From Companilactobacillus tucceti DSM 20183 (lineage in GTDB: Bacteria; Bacillota; Bacilli; Lactobacillales; Lactobacillaceae), in NCBI RefSeq assembly GCF_001434665.1, contig NZ_AZDG01000003.1, forward strand, positions 1 through 64,000: 64,000 bases of DNA. Reading direction: 5' to 3'. Under the pieces are notes generated by a model, which worked only from the letters and a program-made list of their open reading frames with translations, was not told where the DNA came from and ran no database searches. Shown in pieces: positions 9,152 to 17,029 of this stretch. Every line of letters begins with the position of its first letter. The stretch's first letter is position 1. The position numbers and the translations under genes are program-made.

Positions 9152-10516
9152 TTGAAAGACAATGAGAAAAAACGTGAGAGCCTGATTCACTACGCAAATG
9201 GTCCTTCACTTGAAGAAATCAACGATACTGTTGAAGTACCTGATAATGCTGGCTTTTTTAAAACATTACTTGCCTATAGCGGCCCTGGAGCCTTGGTTGC
9301 TGTTGGTTATATGGATCCAGGTAACTGGGTCACATCTATCGCTGGTGGAGCGCAATTCAAATATAAACTGTTAACAGTTATTTTGATATCCAGTTTGATT
9401 GCTATGTTATTACAATACATGGCAGCAAAGCTAGGAATTGTAACCGGTCGAGATTTAGCACAATTAACCAGAGATAACACTAGTAAGGGTGTTGGTTTTA
9501 TATTATGGATAGTCACCGAATTAGCAATTATGGCAACTGATATTGCTGAAATTATAGGTTCGGCTATCGCCTTAAAATTATTATTTAATATTCCGATTCT
9601 TTGGGGTGTTTTGATCACCGCATTTGACGTTTTATTACTATTAGTTCTAATGAAACTTGGCTTCAGAAAGATCGAAGCAATTGTTGCCGCATTAATTATG
9701 GTAATTTTAGCGGTATTCATGTACGAAGTAATCTTAGCAAAACCTAATATGGGTCAAATGGTCGTAGGCTTTGTACCAGATCCAGTTATCTTACAAAACC
9801 AAAGCATGCTTTATATTTCTTTAGGTATTGTTGGTGCAACGGTTATGCCACATAATCTTTACTTGCATTCTTCAATTTCTCAAGCAAGAAAATATGATCG
9901 TAATGACTACAACAGTGTTAAAAAAGCTGTTCGTTTCTCTACTTGGGATTCAAATATTCAATTAACATTAGCTTTTGTTGTTAATACTTTATTATTACTT
10001 TTAGGTGCCGCACTTTTCTATGGAACTAAGAGTGATTTGGGTCGTTTTGTAGACTTATACAACGCTTTACAAGATCCAAAAATTGCTGGGGCAGTTGCTA
10101 GTCCTATCTTAAGTATTCTTTTCGCCGTTGCATTACTAGCATCTGGTCAAAACTCAACTATTACTGGTACCCTATCTGGTCAAATAGTAATGGAAGGTTT
10201 TGTCCACATGAAGATGAAATTGTGGGCTAGACGTGTTATCACACGTTTGCTTTCAATCATCCCTGTTATTGCATTCGCTGTTATTTATCGTGGTAACGAG
10301 GCAAAGATCGAATCACTTTTGACTTTCTCTCAAGTATTCTTGAGTGTGGCTTTACCATTCTCAATTTTCCCACTGATAAAATACTCAAGTAGTAAAAAGA
10401 TGATGGGTAAATTTGCCAACAACAATACTGTTAAATGGATCGGTTATTTAATCGCCGTTATTCTTACAATATTGAATATCTGGTTGATCTACACAACATT
10501 CGTACCTACTGTTTAA
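9152..10516 (+). CDS. mntH: Nramp family Mn2+/Fe2+ transporter MntH
   Basis: The protein has about 11 membrane helices and both Nramp metal-site signatures: DPGNW in helix 1 (after GYM) and [10 protein letters not shown] in helix 6. It imports Mn2+ or other divalent metals with protons. I place the start at TTG 9152 because AAGGAGG precedes it by about eight bases; the upstream in-frame ATG at 9113 has no ribosome site. That gives 454 residues. Lactic acid bacteria accumulate manganese, and a TerC-type protein, linked in other bacteria to Mn export or loading, follows after a terminator. No MntR site was recognised. Confidence 0.92.
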   Translation: MKDNEKKRESLIHYANGPSLEEINDTVEVPDNAGFFKTLLAYSGPGALVAVGYMDPGNWVTSIAGGAQFKYKLLTVILISSLIAMLLQYMAAKLGIVTGRDLAQLTRDNTSKGVGFILWIVTELAIMATDIAEIIGSAIALKLLFNIPILWGVLITAFDVLLLLVLMKLGFRKIEAIVAALIMVILAVFMYEVILAKPNMGQMVVGFVPDPVILQNQSMLYISLGIVGATVMPHNLYLHSSISQARKYDRNDYNSVKKAVRFSTWDSNIQLTLAFVVNTLLLLLGAALFYGTKSDLGRFVDLYNALQDPKIAGAVASPILSILFAVALLASGQNSTITGTLSGQIVMEGFVHMKMKLWARRVITRLLSIIPVIAFAVIYRGNEAKIESLLTFSQVFLSVALPFSIFPLIKYSSSKKMMGKFANNNTVKWIGYLIAVILTILNIWLIYTTFVPTV

Positions 10517-10542
10517 AAAGCTGCCAAATGGCAGCTTTTTTT
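10515..10542 (+). terminator. intrinsic terminator of mntH
   Basis: AAAAAGCTGCC and GGCAGCTTTTT pair around AAAT, followed by more T. It begins just after the mntH stop. Confidence 0.85.
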
Positions 10543-10596
10543 ATTTACAGTATAATTTCTTGAACATATCTAGTAGAATGAAAAATAAAGGGAGTT

Positions 10597-10644
10597 ATTG
10601 AAGCTATACATTTAGGGGAAATTTGTGTATTATATATCTTCAAT
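10597..10644 (+). promoter_or_regulatory. possible structured leader before terC
   Basis: ATTGAAG (10597-10603) pairs with CTTCAAT (10638-10644). Inside, ATACA and TGTAT close a smaller hairpin with AGGGG in its centre. TerC genes are often controlled by the yybP-ykoY Mn riboswitch, but the conserved GGGGAGUA and CUACC boxes are not convincing here, so I record only a hairpin. Confidence 0.25.
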
Positions 10645-10675
10645 GACAAAAACATAAAGTGAGGAAATGTTCTGA

Positions 10676-11440
10676 TTGAATGCAATTATTAATATGTACG
10701 CACCATTCTTTGACTTAAATAACTGGGCAACGGTTATTGAATCAGGTGAAGATTGGCTAATTATCTTCTCGTTGGTAATCATGGAGTGTATCCTATCAGT
10801 GGATAACGCAGTGGTATTAGCTGCTCAAACTCAATCTTTACCTGACAAAAAAGACCAAGAAAAATCTCTTTTCTACGGTTTGATCGGTGCTTATATTTTT
10901 AGATTCTTAGTAATTGGTATTGGTGTTTACCTAATTAATTTCTGGGCTATCAAAGCCTTTGGTGCTCTATATTTATTCTACTTGTTTGTAAAACACTTTT
11001 TCTTAGATAAAAACAAGAAGCAAACTGAGGCTCCTAAAAAGAAAGTTCAACATACAGGTTGGAAAAAACATCTTCACATTTCTAAATTCTGGCAAGTTGT
11101 TATATCAATTGAGTTGATGGATATTGTATTCTCAATTGATTCAGTTCTTGCTTCTCTGGCTGTTTCACATAACCCGGTTATCGTATTGATTGGTGGTATG
11201 ATCGGTATTCTGGCTATGAGAGGTATCGCTGAAATAATTATGGGACTTATGGGTAAAATACCAGAACTTCAAGGTATGGCTTATGTATTGATTCTCTTTA
11301 TCGCTATTAAGTTATTCTTATCCATCCCAATGATCGACATCCATATTCCAAATATGGTCTTCGTCATCTTCTTAGCTGGAGCAATAATAGTAACTTTGAT
11401 TATTCATTATATTAATAACAACAAGAAGCAAAAAAACTAG
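10676..11440 (+). CDS. TerC family integral membrane protein
   Basis: The 254-residue protein has seven or more membrane helices and the two acidic TerC signatures: MECILSVDNAVVLA (helix 2) and IELMDIVFSIDSVLA (helix 5). These aspartates and glutamates line the presumed metal path. TerC proteins are linked to tellurite resistance and, in Bacillus and other bacteria, to manganese export or loading of exported enzymes. The start is TTG with GAGGA about ten bases upstream. Its stop codon lies in the left arm of a perfect palindrome shared with the convergent AraC gene. Confidence 0.85.
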   Translation: MNAIINMYAPFFDLNNWATVIESGEDWLIIFSLVIMECILSVDNAVVLAAQTQSLPDKKDQEKSLFYGLIGAYIFRFLVIGIGVYLINFWAIKAFGALYLFYLFVKHFFLDKNKKQTEAPKKKVQHTGWKKHLHISKFWQVVISIELMDIVFSIDSVLASLAVSHNPVIVLIGGMIGILAMRGIAEIIMGLMGKIPELQGMAYVLILFIAIKLFLSIPMIDIHIPNMVFVIFLAGAIIVTLIIHYINNNKKQKN

Positions 11441-11462
11441 GACAGCTGTCCTAGTTTTTTTT
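11431..11462. terminator. perfect palindromic terminator holding both stop codons
   Basis: A6-CTAG-GACAGCTGTC-CTAG-T6 is a perfect palindrome. The terC TAG (11438-11440) and the AraC TAG (11451-11453 on the minus strand) occupy its two arms symmetrically. It can end transcription in both directions. Confidence 0.85.
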
Positions 11463-12287
11463 ATTTCTAAATCTTGATGGTGCAAAACCGGTATATTTTT
11501 TAAAAGTCTGACTGAAGTAACTCATTCTTCGAAAACCTAATCGTTTTGAAACCTCATTAATACTTAAATCAGTTTCTTTCAATAGCAACATTGCCTGTTG
11601 AATTTTTCTAGCATTCAAATAAACGGAAAAGCTCAACTTTGTTTCCTTTTTAAAAAGTTTACTAAAATAAAAATCTGACAAATAAACGCTTTTAGCTACT
11701 TGATCAAGCGTCAATCTTTTATCTAAATTATTATCAATAAATTCAATTGCTGAAATAATTGCTTCATTAGATGTAGATAAATTACTAAGTTGTTGTAATG
11801 CTGTGGCTTCGTTCTCGTCTAAACCATCAATAATATCTTCCACTTTAAGCTGATATTTAATTATAAATTTATCGACTCCAGTATTCTCGATCATTAATTG
11901 GGCTATATTCTCAATCATATTCTTTAAAAACATACTGTGTAACTTTAATTCTTTATAGATTGAAACATTGTCTTTGCTATTTCCACCAACGGGAAAAATT
12001 GTAGCTACTTTGCCGACTATTTGATCTACTTCACTGATCATAATCGATCTATCAGCGTACTCTATGTGGTAAAGAAGTTTGTGGCTTTGAATATTGGATA
12101 GATTAAATTTCTCATTTAATAGTGGTAAGAATTCATTCCCACTAGTATCACCAACAGTTTTCACAACTAAGGAATTATTATCTAAGACACAAATAACTAT
12201 ATTATTGGATATTGCATAGCTTTGCAGCAATCGAATTAGCATCTTTTCGTTACTCGAGAGTAAGGCGTTCAGATCAAATTCTTCCAT
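11451..12287 (-). CDS. AraC family transcriptional regulator
   Basis: The C-terminal 100 residues carry two helix-turn-helix motifs of AraC/XylS: LTLDQVAKSVYLSDFYFSKL and the second ending in RRMSYFSQTFKKYTGFAPSRF. The N-terminal 170 residues form a sensor-like domain I cannot name. I place the start at ATG 12287 (MEEF) with GGTGG five bases upstream, rather than GTG 12296. It lies a few bases after the DUF488 gene, so the two are probably cotranscribed. The last two codons before the stop are Lys-Asn, as in terC, because both ends are encoded by the shared palindrome. Confidence 0.82.
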   Translation of the reverse strand: MEEFDLNALLSSNEKMLIRLLQSYAISNNIVICVLDNNSLVVKTVGDTSGNEFLPLLNEKFNLSNIQSHKLLYHIEYADRSIMISEVDQIVGKVATIFPVGGNSKDNVSIYKELKLHSMFLKNMIENIAQLMIENTGVDKFIIKYQLKVEDIIDGLDENEATALQQLSNLSTSNEAIISAIEFIDNNLDKRLTLDQVAKSVYLSDFYFSKLFKKETKLSFSVYLNARKIQQAMLLLKETDLSINEVSKRLGFRRMSYFSQTFKKYTGFAPSRFRNKKN

Positions 12288-12299
12288 AATATCCACCGA

Positions 12300-12662
12300 C
12301 TATTTTATTTTCGTTTTTAAAAATTGTATTAATACCTTTGCATTATTATTTTCTTGGTCCTTGGCACTGTATAAAATCAATACATCTTGATCTTTAAGTG
12401 CAGACTTGACCTCTTCGATGAATTTATCAGTATTCTCGTTATTTTTTAACTCTTCCAAATACTTTTCTTTAAACTCATCAAATTTTTCTGGATCATGTCC
12501 AAACCATTTTCTTAGTTCAGTAGTAGGCGCAATTTCTTTTGCCCAAATATCTAAGTTAGCTCTAACTTTTGACATACCCCTAGGCCATACACGATCGATC
12601 AAGATCCTATATCCTTCAGGTAAATCTTTATCATATATACGTTTAACAATTAAATTATGCAT
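12300..12662 (-). CDS. DUF488 family protein
   Basis: The 120-residue protein has the DUF488 signature near its start (VKRIYDKDLPEGYRILIDRV followed by WPRG), KWFGHDP in the middle and LILYSAKDQENNNA near the end. DUF488 proteins are small, widespread and lack an assigned reaction. The first gene of a likely two-gene unit with the AraC regulator. ATG 12662 is preceded by GAGGCTC, a reasonable ribosome site. A truncated second DUF488-like N-terminus lies about 170 bases upstream at 12834-12890. Confidence 0.85.
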   Translation of the reverse strand: MHNLIVKRIYDKDLPEGYRILIDRVWPRGMSKVRANLDIWAKEIAPTTELRKWFGHDPEKFDEFKEKYLEELKNNENTDKFIEEVKSALKDQDVLILYSAKDQENNNAKVLIQFLKTKIK

Positions 12663-12735
12663 AATAATTTTGAGCCTCTTTTGATTTTATACTTGATAAT
12701 TATATCATAGTATATATTGATATTTTTCGTATAAG

Positions 12736-12767
12736 AGCCCTTTCTGAAAATAAATGGAAGGGCTTTT
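12736..12767 (+). terminator. hairpin with T tail in an intergenic region
   Basis: AGCCCTT (12736-12742) and AAGGGCT (12758-12764) pair, followed by TTTT on the plus strand. No plus-strand gene precedes it closely, so it may end a short unrecognised RNA or be a degenerate site. Confidence 0.4.
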
Positions 12768-12833
12768 ATTTTTTGTTTAATATTAGTGAACAAATCCTTA
12801 TTTTAGGGTGTCCGAATGAACATTTAAATTTAA

Positions 12834-12890
12834 CTAAAATTTGTCCATACCGGGCGTTCCCTTATCATATATACGTTTAGCGTACTTCAG
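12834..12890 (-). pseudogene. remnant of a DUF488 N-terminus
   Basis: The minus strand encodes YAKRIYDKGTPGMDKF then a stop, resembling the KRIYDK-x-LPEG start of the DUF488 protein at 12300-12662. Everything after is lost. Probably debris of a duplicated gene. Confidence 0.3.
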
Positions 12891-12975
12891 CGTTTTTTTT
12901 AGGACGCAAGCCTTTTGAATTAATGTTCCTATAATTGTATCATAGCAGATGTTGTTAAATTTTATAGGAGGTTTT

Positions 12976-14178
12976 ATGTCTACTGCTAAAGAAATAGTTT
13001 CATTTAGAAATGTAGCAAAGAAATACCGTGGCGGTTCCGTTGGTGTTGAAAACATCAATGTAACCATCAAAGAGGGAGAATTTGTTTGTTTTATTGGAAC
13101 TTCTGGTTCTGGTAAAACTACCACCATGCGAATGATAAATCGAATGATTGATCCTAGCAAGGGAAAGATCACATTCAAGGGACACAATATCAGACATTAC
13201 GATCCAGTTAGATTAAGACGTACTATCGGATACGTAATTCAAAACAACGGATTAATGCCCCATATGACTATTCAAGAAAATATCACGCTGGTTCCTAAAC
13301 TTCTCAAATGGCCACAAGAAAAAATGGATAAAAAAGCTCATGAGTTGATCAAGTTAGCTGATTTACCAGAAAGTTACTTAGATCGTTATCCAGCTGAATT
13401 ATCTGGTGGACAACAACAAAGAATCGGTGTCGTCCGTGCACTTGCTGCTGACCAGGATTTAATTTTAATGGATGAACCTTTTGGTGCGCTAGATCCGATC
13501 ACTCGTGATGACTTGCAGGAATTAATCAAACATCTTCAGGAAGAACTTGGTAAGACGATTGTCTTCGTTACCCATGATATGGATGAGGCTTTAAAACTAG
13601 CCACCCATATTGTAATAATGGATAGCGGTCATGTAATTCAAGATGATACGCCGGATAATATCCTGCAACACCCAGCAAACGACTTTGTCAAAGATTTATT
13701 GGGTGAAGAAAGACTATTGCAAGCTCAACAAAATACGCTCTCAGTAAGTGATATCATGTCGACTAACCCCGCTAAAATCACTTTAGGTAAATCCTTAGCT
13801 GAAGCTATTAGAACAATGAGTTTGCGTCACGTTGACTATCTTTTAGTAACTGACGACGATAATAAGCTAAAAGGTTATATTGATCTAGAAACAATCAATG
13901 AAAGATATTCAAAAGATGCTAGTGTAAGTGACATCTATAATTGTACAAGAATGAAATTCAGAAAAGATTCATACTTACGAGACACTAGTGAAAAAATCCT
14001 TAAACAAGGTTATAAATATGTTCCTATCGTTGACAAAGATAATTATTTGATTGGAACTGTTACAAGAGCATCACTAGTAAATATTATTTACGATGCTATT
14101 TGGGGTAAAGAAGAGCTAGATAACCCTGATGAAATCAAGCTTCCCGCTTCAATTGCTAAGGGAAGTGATAAATCGTGA
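12976..14178 (+). CDS. opuCA: glycine betaine/carnitine/choline ABC transporter ATP-binding protein OpuCA
   Basis: The 400-residue ATPase has Walker A GTSGSGKT, signature LSGGQQQRIGVVRA, Walker B LILMDEPFGALDP and two C-terminal CBS domains (about residues 255-375) that sense ionic strength in OpuA/OpuC transporters. It energises uptake of osmoprotectants. I choose ATG 12976 because AGGAGG lies just upstream; the longer reading from 12949 covers the ribosome site. TATAAT about 45 bases upstream is a possible -10. It heads a tightly packed four-gene operon, ATPase, permease, binding protein, permease, exactly as opuCABCD. Confidence 0.93.
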   Translation: MSTAKEIVSFRNVAKKYRGGSVGVENINVTIKEGEFVCFIGTSGSGKTTTMRMINRMIDPSKGKITFKGHNIRHYDPVRLRRTIGYVIQNNGLMPHMTIQENITLVPKLLKWPQEKMDKKAHELIKLADLPESYLDRYPAELSGGQQQRIGVVRALAADQDLILMDEPFGALDPITRDDLQELIKHLQEELGKTIVFVTHDMDEALKLATHIVIMDSGHVIQDDTPDNILQHPANDFVKDLLGEERLLQAQQNTLSVSDIMSTNPAKITLGKSLAEAIRTMSLRHVDYLLVTDDDNKLKGYIDLETINERYSKDASVSDIYNCTRMKFRKDSYLRDTSEKILKQGYKYVPIVDKDNYLIGTVTRASLVNIIYDAIWGKEELDNPDEIKLPASIAKGSDKS

Positions 14179-14813
14179 TTAACTTTCTCAACCAACATGG
14201 TTCTGAACTAATCATCAAAACTTGGGAGCAAATTTATATTTCAGCTCTAGCCCTGTTCTTAGGAATATTAGTTGCTGTACCACTTGGAATCATTTTGACC
14301 AGATATGAAAAAACGGCCAAATACGTTATGTCGATTTCAAGTATGCTACAAACTATTCCTTCACTAGCGCTACTTACCCTAATGATCCCGATCTTTGGTA
14401 TCGGTAAGTTACCTTCTATCGTAGCGTTATTTATTTATTCATTACTACCTATTTTACGTAATACATATATTGGAATGAATAAGGTCAATAAAAACCTTAT
14501 TGATGCTGCTAAGGGATTAGGGATGACTACCGCTCAGTCAATTTTTAAAGTTGAAATACCAATGGCGATGCCTATCATCATGGCCGGAGTCAGACTTTCA
14601 GCTGTTTATGTTATCTCATGGTCAACTTTAGCTTCTTATATTGGAGCTGGTGGACTTGGTGATTTCATTTTCAATGGATTAAACCTTTACAATCCTGCTT
14701 TAATTATTGGTGGTACCATCCCCGTGTCCATTTTGGCAATTTTAACCGACTATCTCTTAGGAAAATTTGAGAAAAAGGTCACTCCTGTTACGAAAAGCGG
14801 GGTGAAAAAGTGA
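14175..14813 (+). CDS. opuCB: osmoprotectant ABC transporter permease OpuCB
   Basis: The 212-residue permease has five or six membrane helices and the EAA loop of binding-protein-dependent permeases, here DAAKGLGMTTAQSIFKVEIP, which docks on OpuCA. It starts with GTG overlapping the opuCA stop by four bases (GTGA), and its stop overlaps the next start by four, so translation is coupled. It is about 40 percent alike to OpuCD by eye, which supports a heterodimeric channel. Confidence 0.92.
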   Translation: MINFLNQHGSELIIKTWEQIYISALALFLGILVAVPLGIILTRYEKTAKYVMSISSMLQTIPSLALLTLMIPIFGIGKLPSIVALFIYSLLPILRNTYIGMNKVNKNLIDAAKGLGMTTAQSIFKVEIPMAMPIIMAGVRLSAVYVISWSTLASYIGAGGLGDFIFNGLNLYNPALIIGGTIPVSILAILTDYLLGKFEKKVTPVTKSGVKK

Positions 14814-15733
14814 AATTCCTCAAAAAGATTTTTACCATTATTTCACTCTTAACCTTACTAACAGTTTCAGGTTGTGGATGGCCTGGACTTGGTGATTCTT
14901 CAAAAGACACTATTAAAGTCGCAAGTTTATCTACTACTGAATCAATGATCGTTTCAGAAATAATCATGCAATTGATTTCTCATGAAACGCATTATAAAAC
15001 AGCTTTAGTTAATAACCTTGGTTCCGGACAACTGATCCATGAGGCTTTAATGCGCGGTGATGCTGACATTGCTGCTGAGAACTTTACTGGTAATGAATTG
15101 ATCACTACATTAAATCATCCAGCAATCAAAAATCGTAAAAAAGCTAATCGAGTAGTTACAAAACTATATAAGAAGCAATTTGATGAAACTTGGTTCCCAA
15201 CTTATGGATTTTCGAATACATATAACATGTTGGTAACTCAAAAAACCGCTAAGAAGTATCATTTGAACAAAATCAGCGATATGAAAAAAATCGCCTCAAA
15301 AACAAATATTGGTGCTGATAACATTTGGATAAATCGTCCTGATGATGGCTATCCTGCTTTCGCACAAGCTTATGGTTTTGAATTTAAACGTGTTTATCCA
15401 ATGCAAATCGGACTAGTTTATTCCGCTGTAGCTGCCGGTAAAATGGACGCTGTTCTAGGATATTCCACTGATGGTCGTATTAAGAGTTATAACTTAAAAA
15501 TACTTCCAGACGATAAGAAATTCTTCCCACCATATGATGTAAGTATGGTTGTTAATAATCAGATCTTAAGAAATCATCCAAAACTTAAACCACTACTTCA
15601 TCGTTTAGATGGAAATATCTCATTATCTCAAATGCAAAGCATGAACTATGAAGTTGATAACAACTTACGAGAACCTTCTGAAGTTGCACATCAATTCTTA
15701 GTTAAAAATAATTACTTCAGAGGTGATAAATAA
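14810..15733 (+). CDS. opuCC: osmoprotectant-binding lipoprotein OpuCC
   Basis: The 307-residue protein starts with a lipoprotein signal ending in LTVSGC, giving a lipid-anchored cysteine near residue 22. The rest is an OpuAC-type binding domain: STTESMIVSEI near the start, GSGQLIHEALMRGDADIAAE, and a C-terminal lobe ending near the usual RLDGNISLSQMQSMN. It delivers betaine, carnitine or choline to OpuCB/OpuCD. It starts with GTG overlapping opuCB and its last base is shared with the opuCD start. Confidence 0.92.
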   Translation: MKFLKKIFTIISLLTLLTVSGCGWPGLGDSSKDTIKVASLSTTESMIVSEIIMQLISHETHYKTALVNNLGSGQLIHEALMRGDADIAAENFTGNELITTLNHPAIKNRKKANRVVTKLYKKQFDETWFPTYGFSNTYNMLVTQKTAKKYHLNKISDMKKIASKTNIGADNIWINRPDDGYPAFAQAYGFEFKRVYPMQIGLVYSAVAAGKMDAVLGYSTDGRIKSYNLKILPDDKKFFPPYDVSMVVNNQILRNHPKLKPLLHRLDGNISLSQMQSMNYEVDNNLREPSEVAHQFLVKNNYFRGDK

Positions 15734-16395
15734 TGGCTGATCAGCCGTTGTGGAATCAATTGATTTTTTATTTCACACATAATGGACTTTATATCTTGCA
15801 ACAATTCGGTCGCCACTTTTTAATTTCGTTCTACGGAGTTTTATTAGCTGCCGTTATTGGAATTCCTCTAGGAATTTATATTGCTAACCATTATCGATTA
15901 GGTGACTTTATTATCAGTGTCGCTAATGTTATTCAAACTATTCCATCCCTAGCCATGTTATCAATTGTCATGCTGGTGTTAGGATTAGGTGCAAACACTG
16001 TAATTGTCACAATTTTCTTATATTCAATTCTACCTATTTTAAAAAATACCTATACTGGTATGAAAAATGTCGACCCAAATATTATCGATTCTGCCAAAGG
16101 TATGGGTATGACAGGATTACAGTTGCTATATATGGTAAAACTTCCACTAGCAATGTCTGTCATTATGTCAGGTATTAGAACTGCTATGGTCGTTGCTATC
16201 GGAAATACAGCTATCGGTGCCTTCGTTGGTGCTGGTGGACTTGGTGATATGATAATTCGTGGAACAAATGCTACTGATGGAGCCCCACTTATTTTAGCTG
16301 GTGCTTTACCAACTGCATTAATGGCCGTTATTACTGACCTAGTAATCGGCTCACTTCAAAAATATTTCGAACCAAATAACCTCCATAAAAAATAA
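15733..16395 (+). CDS. opuCD: osmoprotectant ABC transporter permease OpuCD
   Basis: The 220-residue permease carries an EAA loop (DSAKGMGMTGLQLLYMVKLP) and the same helix pattern as OpuCB, including the ASYIGAGGLG-like segment here as GAFVGAGGLGD. The ATG shares its A with the opuCC stop. It is the last gene of the operon. No clear terminator separates it from the CIRCE element that follows within a few bases, so read-through into the Hsp20 gene is possible. Confidence 0.92.
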   Translation: MADQPLWNQLIFYFTHNGLYILQQFGRHFLISFYGVLLAAVIGIPLGIYIANHYRLGDFIISVANVIQTIPSLAMLSIVMLVLGLGANTVIVTIFLYSILPILKNTYTGMKNVDPNIIDSAKGMGMTGLQLLYMVKLPLAMSVIMSGIRTAMVVAIGNTAIGAFVGAGGLGDMIIRGTNATDGAPLILAGALPTALMAVITDLVIGSLQKYFEPNNLHKK

Positions 16396-16398
16396 TAT

Positions 16399-16425
16399 TT
16401 AGCACTCCCAACTTTAGAGTGCTAA
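16399..16425 (+). promoter_or_regulatory. CIRCE operator (HrcA binding site)
   Basis: TTAGCACTC, nine bases, GAGTGCTAA is a perfect match to the CIRCE consensus. It lies 60 bases before the Hsp20 start. HrcA repression of the small heat shock gene, relieved on heat stress, follows from established knowledge of CIRCE. A weak TTGAAT-N18-TACAAT promoter lies just downstream at 16430-16459. Confidence 0.95.
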
Positions 16426-16484
16426 ATATTTGAATTCTCCCCTCAGCAGGTACTACAATGTATTTGTAATGAGGAAAGGAAGTA

Positions 16485-16928
16485 ATGAGATTTATGACAA
16501 ACGAAATTATGGATCGTCCTAATGACATTATGAGAAACTGGTTTAATGACCAATGGAGCAATTTCCCAACATTTTTTGGAGATAACATTCCAACAACAGA
16601 TACACTAAAAACAGATATTAAGGAATCTGACAAGAACTACGAATTACATGTAGATATGCCAGCATTCGACAAAAAGAACATTGATATCAATTATCAAAAC
16701 AACACTTTAACAATTAGCGGACATCGTGACAGTTTCAATGATCACGAAGATAAAAACGGTGATATGATTATGAACGAACGTTCAGGCGGCCGCTTCACAA
16801 GACAATATCATCTACCCGCAGTTGATGAAAATAATATCAATGCAACATATGATAATGGTGTATTGAAGATTATTCTTCCAAAGATTGAAGAAAAGAAAAA
16901 TTCAGAACATCATATCGAAATTGACTAA
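16485..16928 (+). CDS. Hsp20 family small heat shock protein
   Basis: The protein has an alpha-crystallin domain at about residues 40-135, with the hallmark TDIKESDKNYELHVDMPAF start, the strand NTLTISGHRD and the closing NGVLKIILPK. Small Hsps hold unfolding proteins for refolding by ATP-dependent chaperones. AGGAAAGGAAG precedes ATG 16485 very closely; the next ATG at 16494 (MTNEIMDR) is also well placed and looks more like homologous N-termini, so the start is uncertain by three codons. The CIRCE site upstream places it under HrcA. Confidence 0.93.
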   Translation: MRFMTNEIMDRPNDIMRNWFNDQWSNFPTFFGDNIPTTDTLKTDIKESDKNYELHVDMPAFDKKNIDINYQNNTLTISGHRDSFNDHEDKNGDMIMNERSGGRFTRQYHLPAVDENNINATYDNGVLKIILPKIEEKKNSEHHIEID

Positions 16929-16936
16929 TATTTAAA

Positions 16937-16966
16937 AGAAATCGCTTAGGCGGTTTCTTTTTTTTT
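16937..16966 (+). terminator. intrinsic terminator of the Hsp20 gene
   Basis: AGAAATCGC and GCGGTTTCT pair around TTAG with T8 following. Confidence 0.85.
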
Positions 16967-17029
16967 ACACTTTTTTGTTGTATTTATTCATTAATTTTTT
17001 AATAATTAAGTCAGAGAGAAGGGATCCTA

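Noticed and set aside
10590-10660. yybP-ykoY manganese riboswitch before terC
   Set aside because: TerC genes often have it and AAAGGGAGTTA is suggestive, but the conserved GGGGAGUA loop and the closing CUACC box are not both present. Only a simple hairpin is supported.
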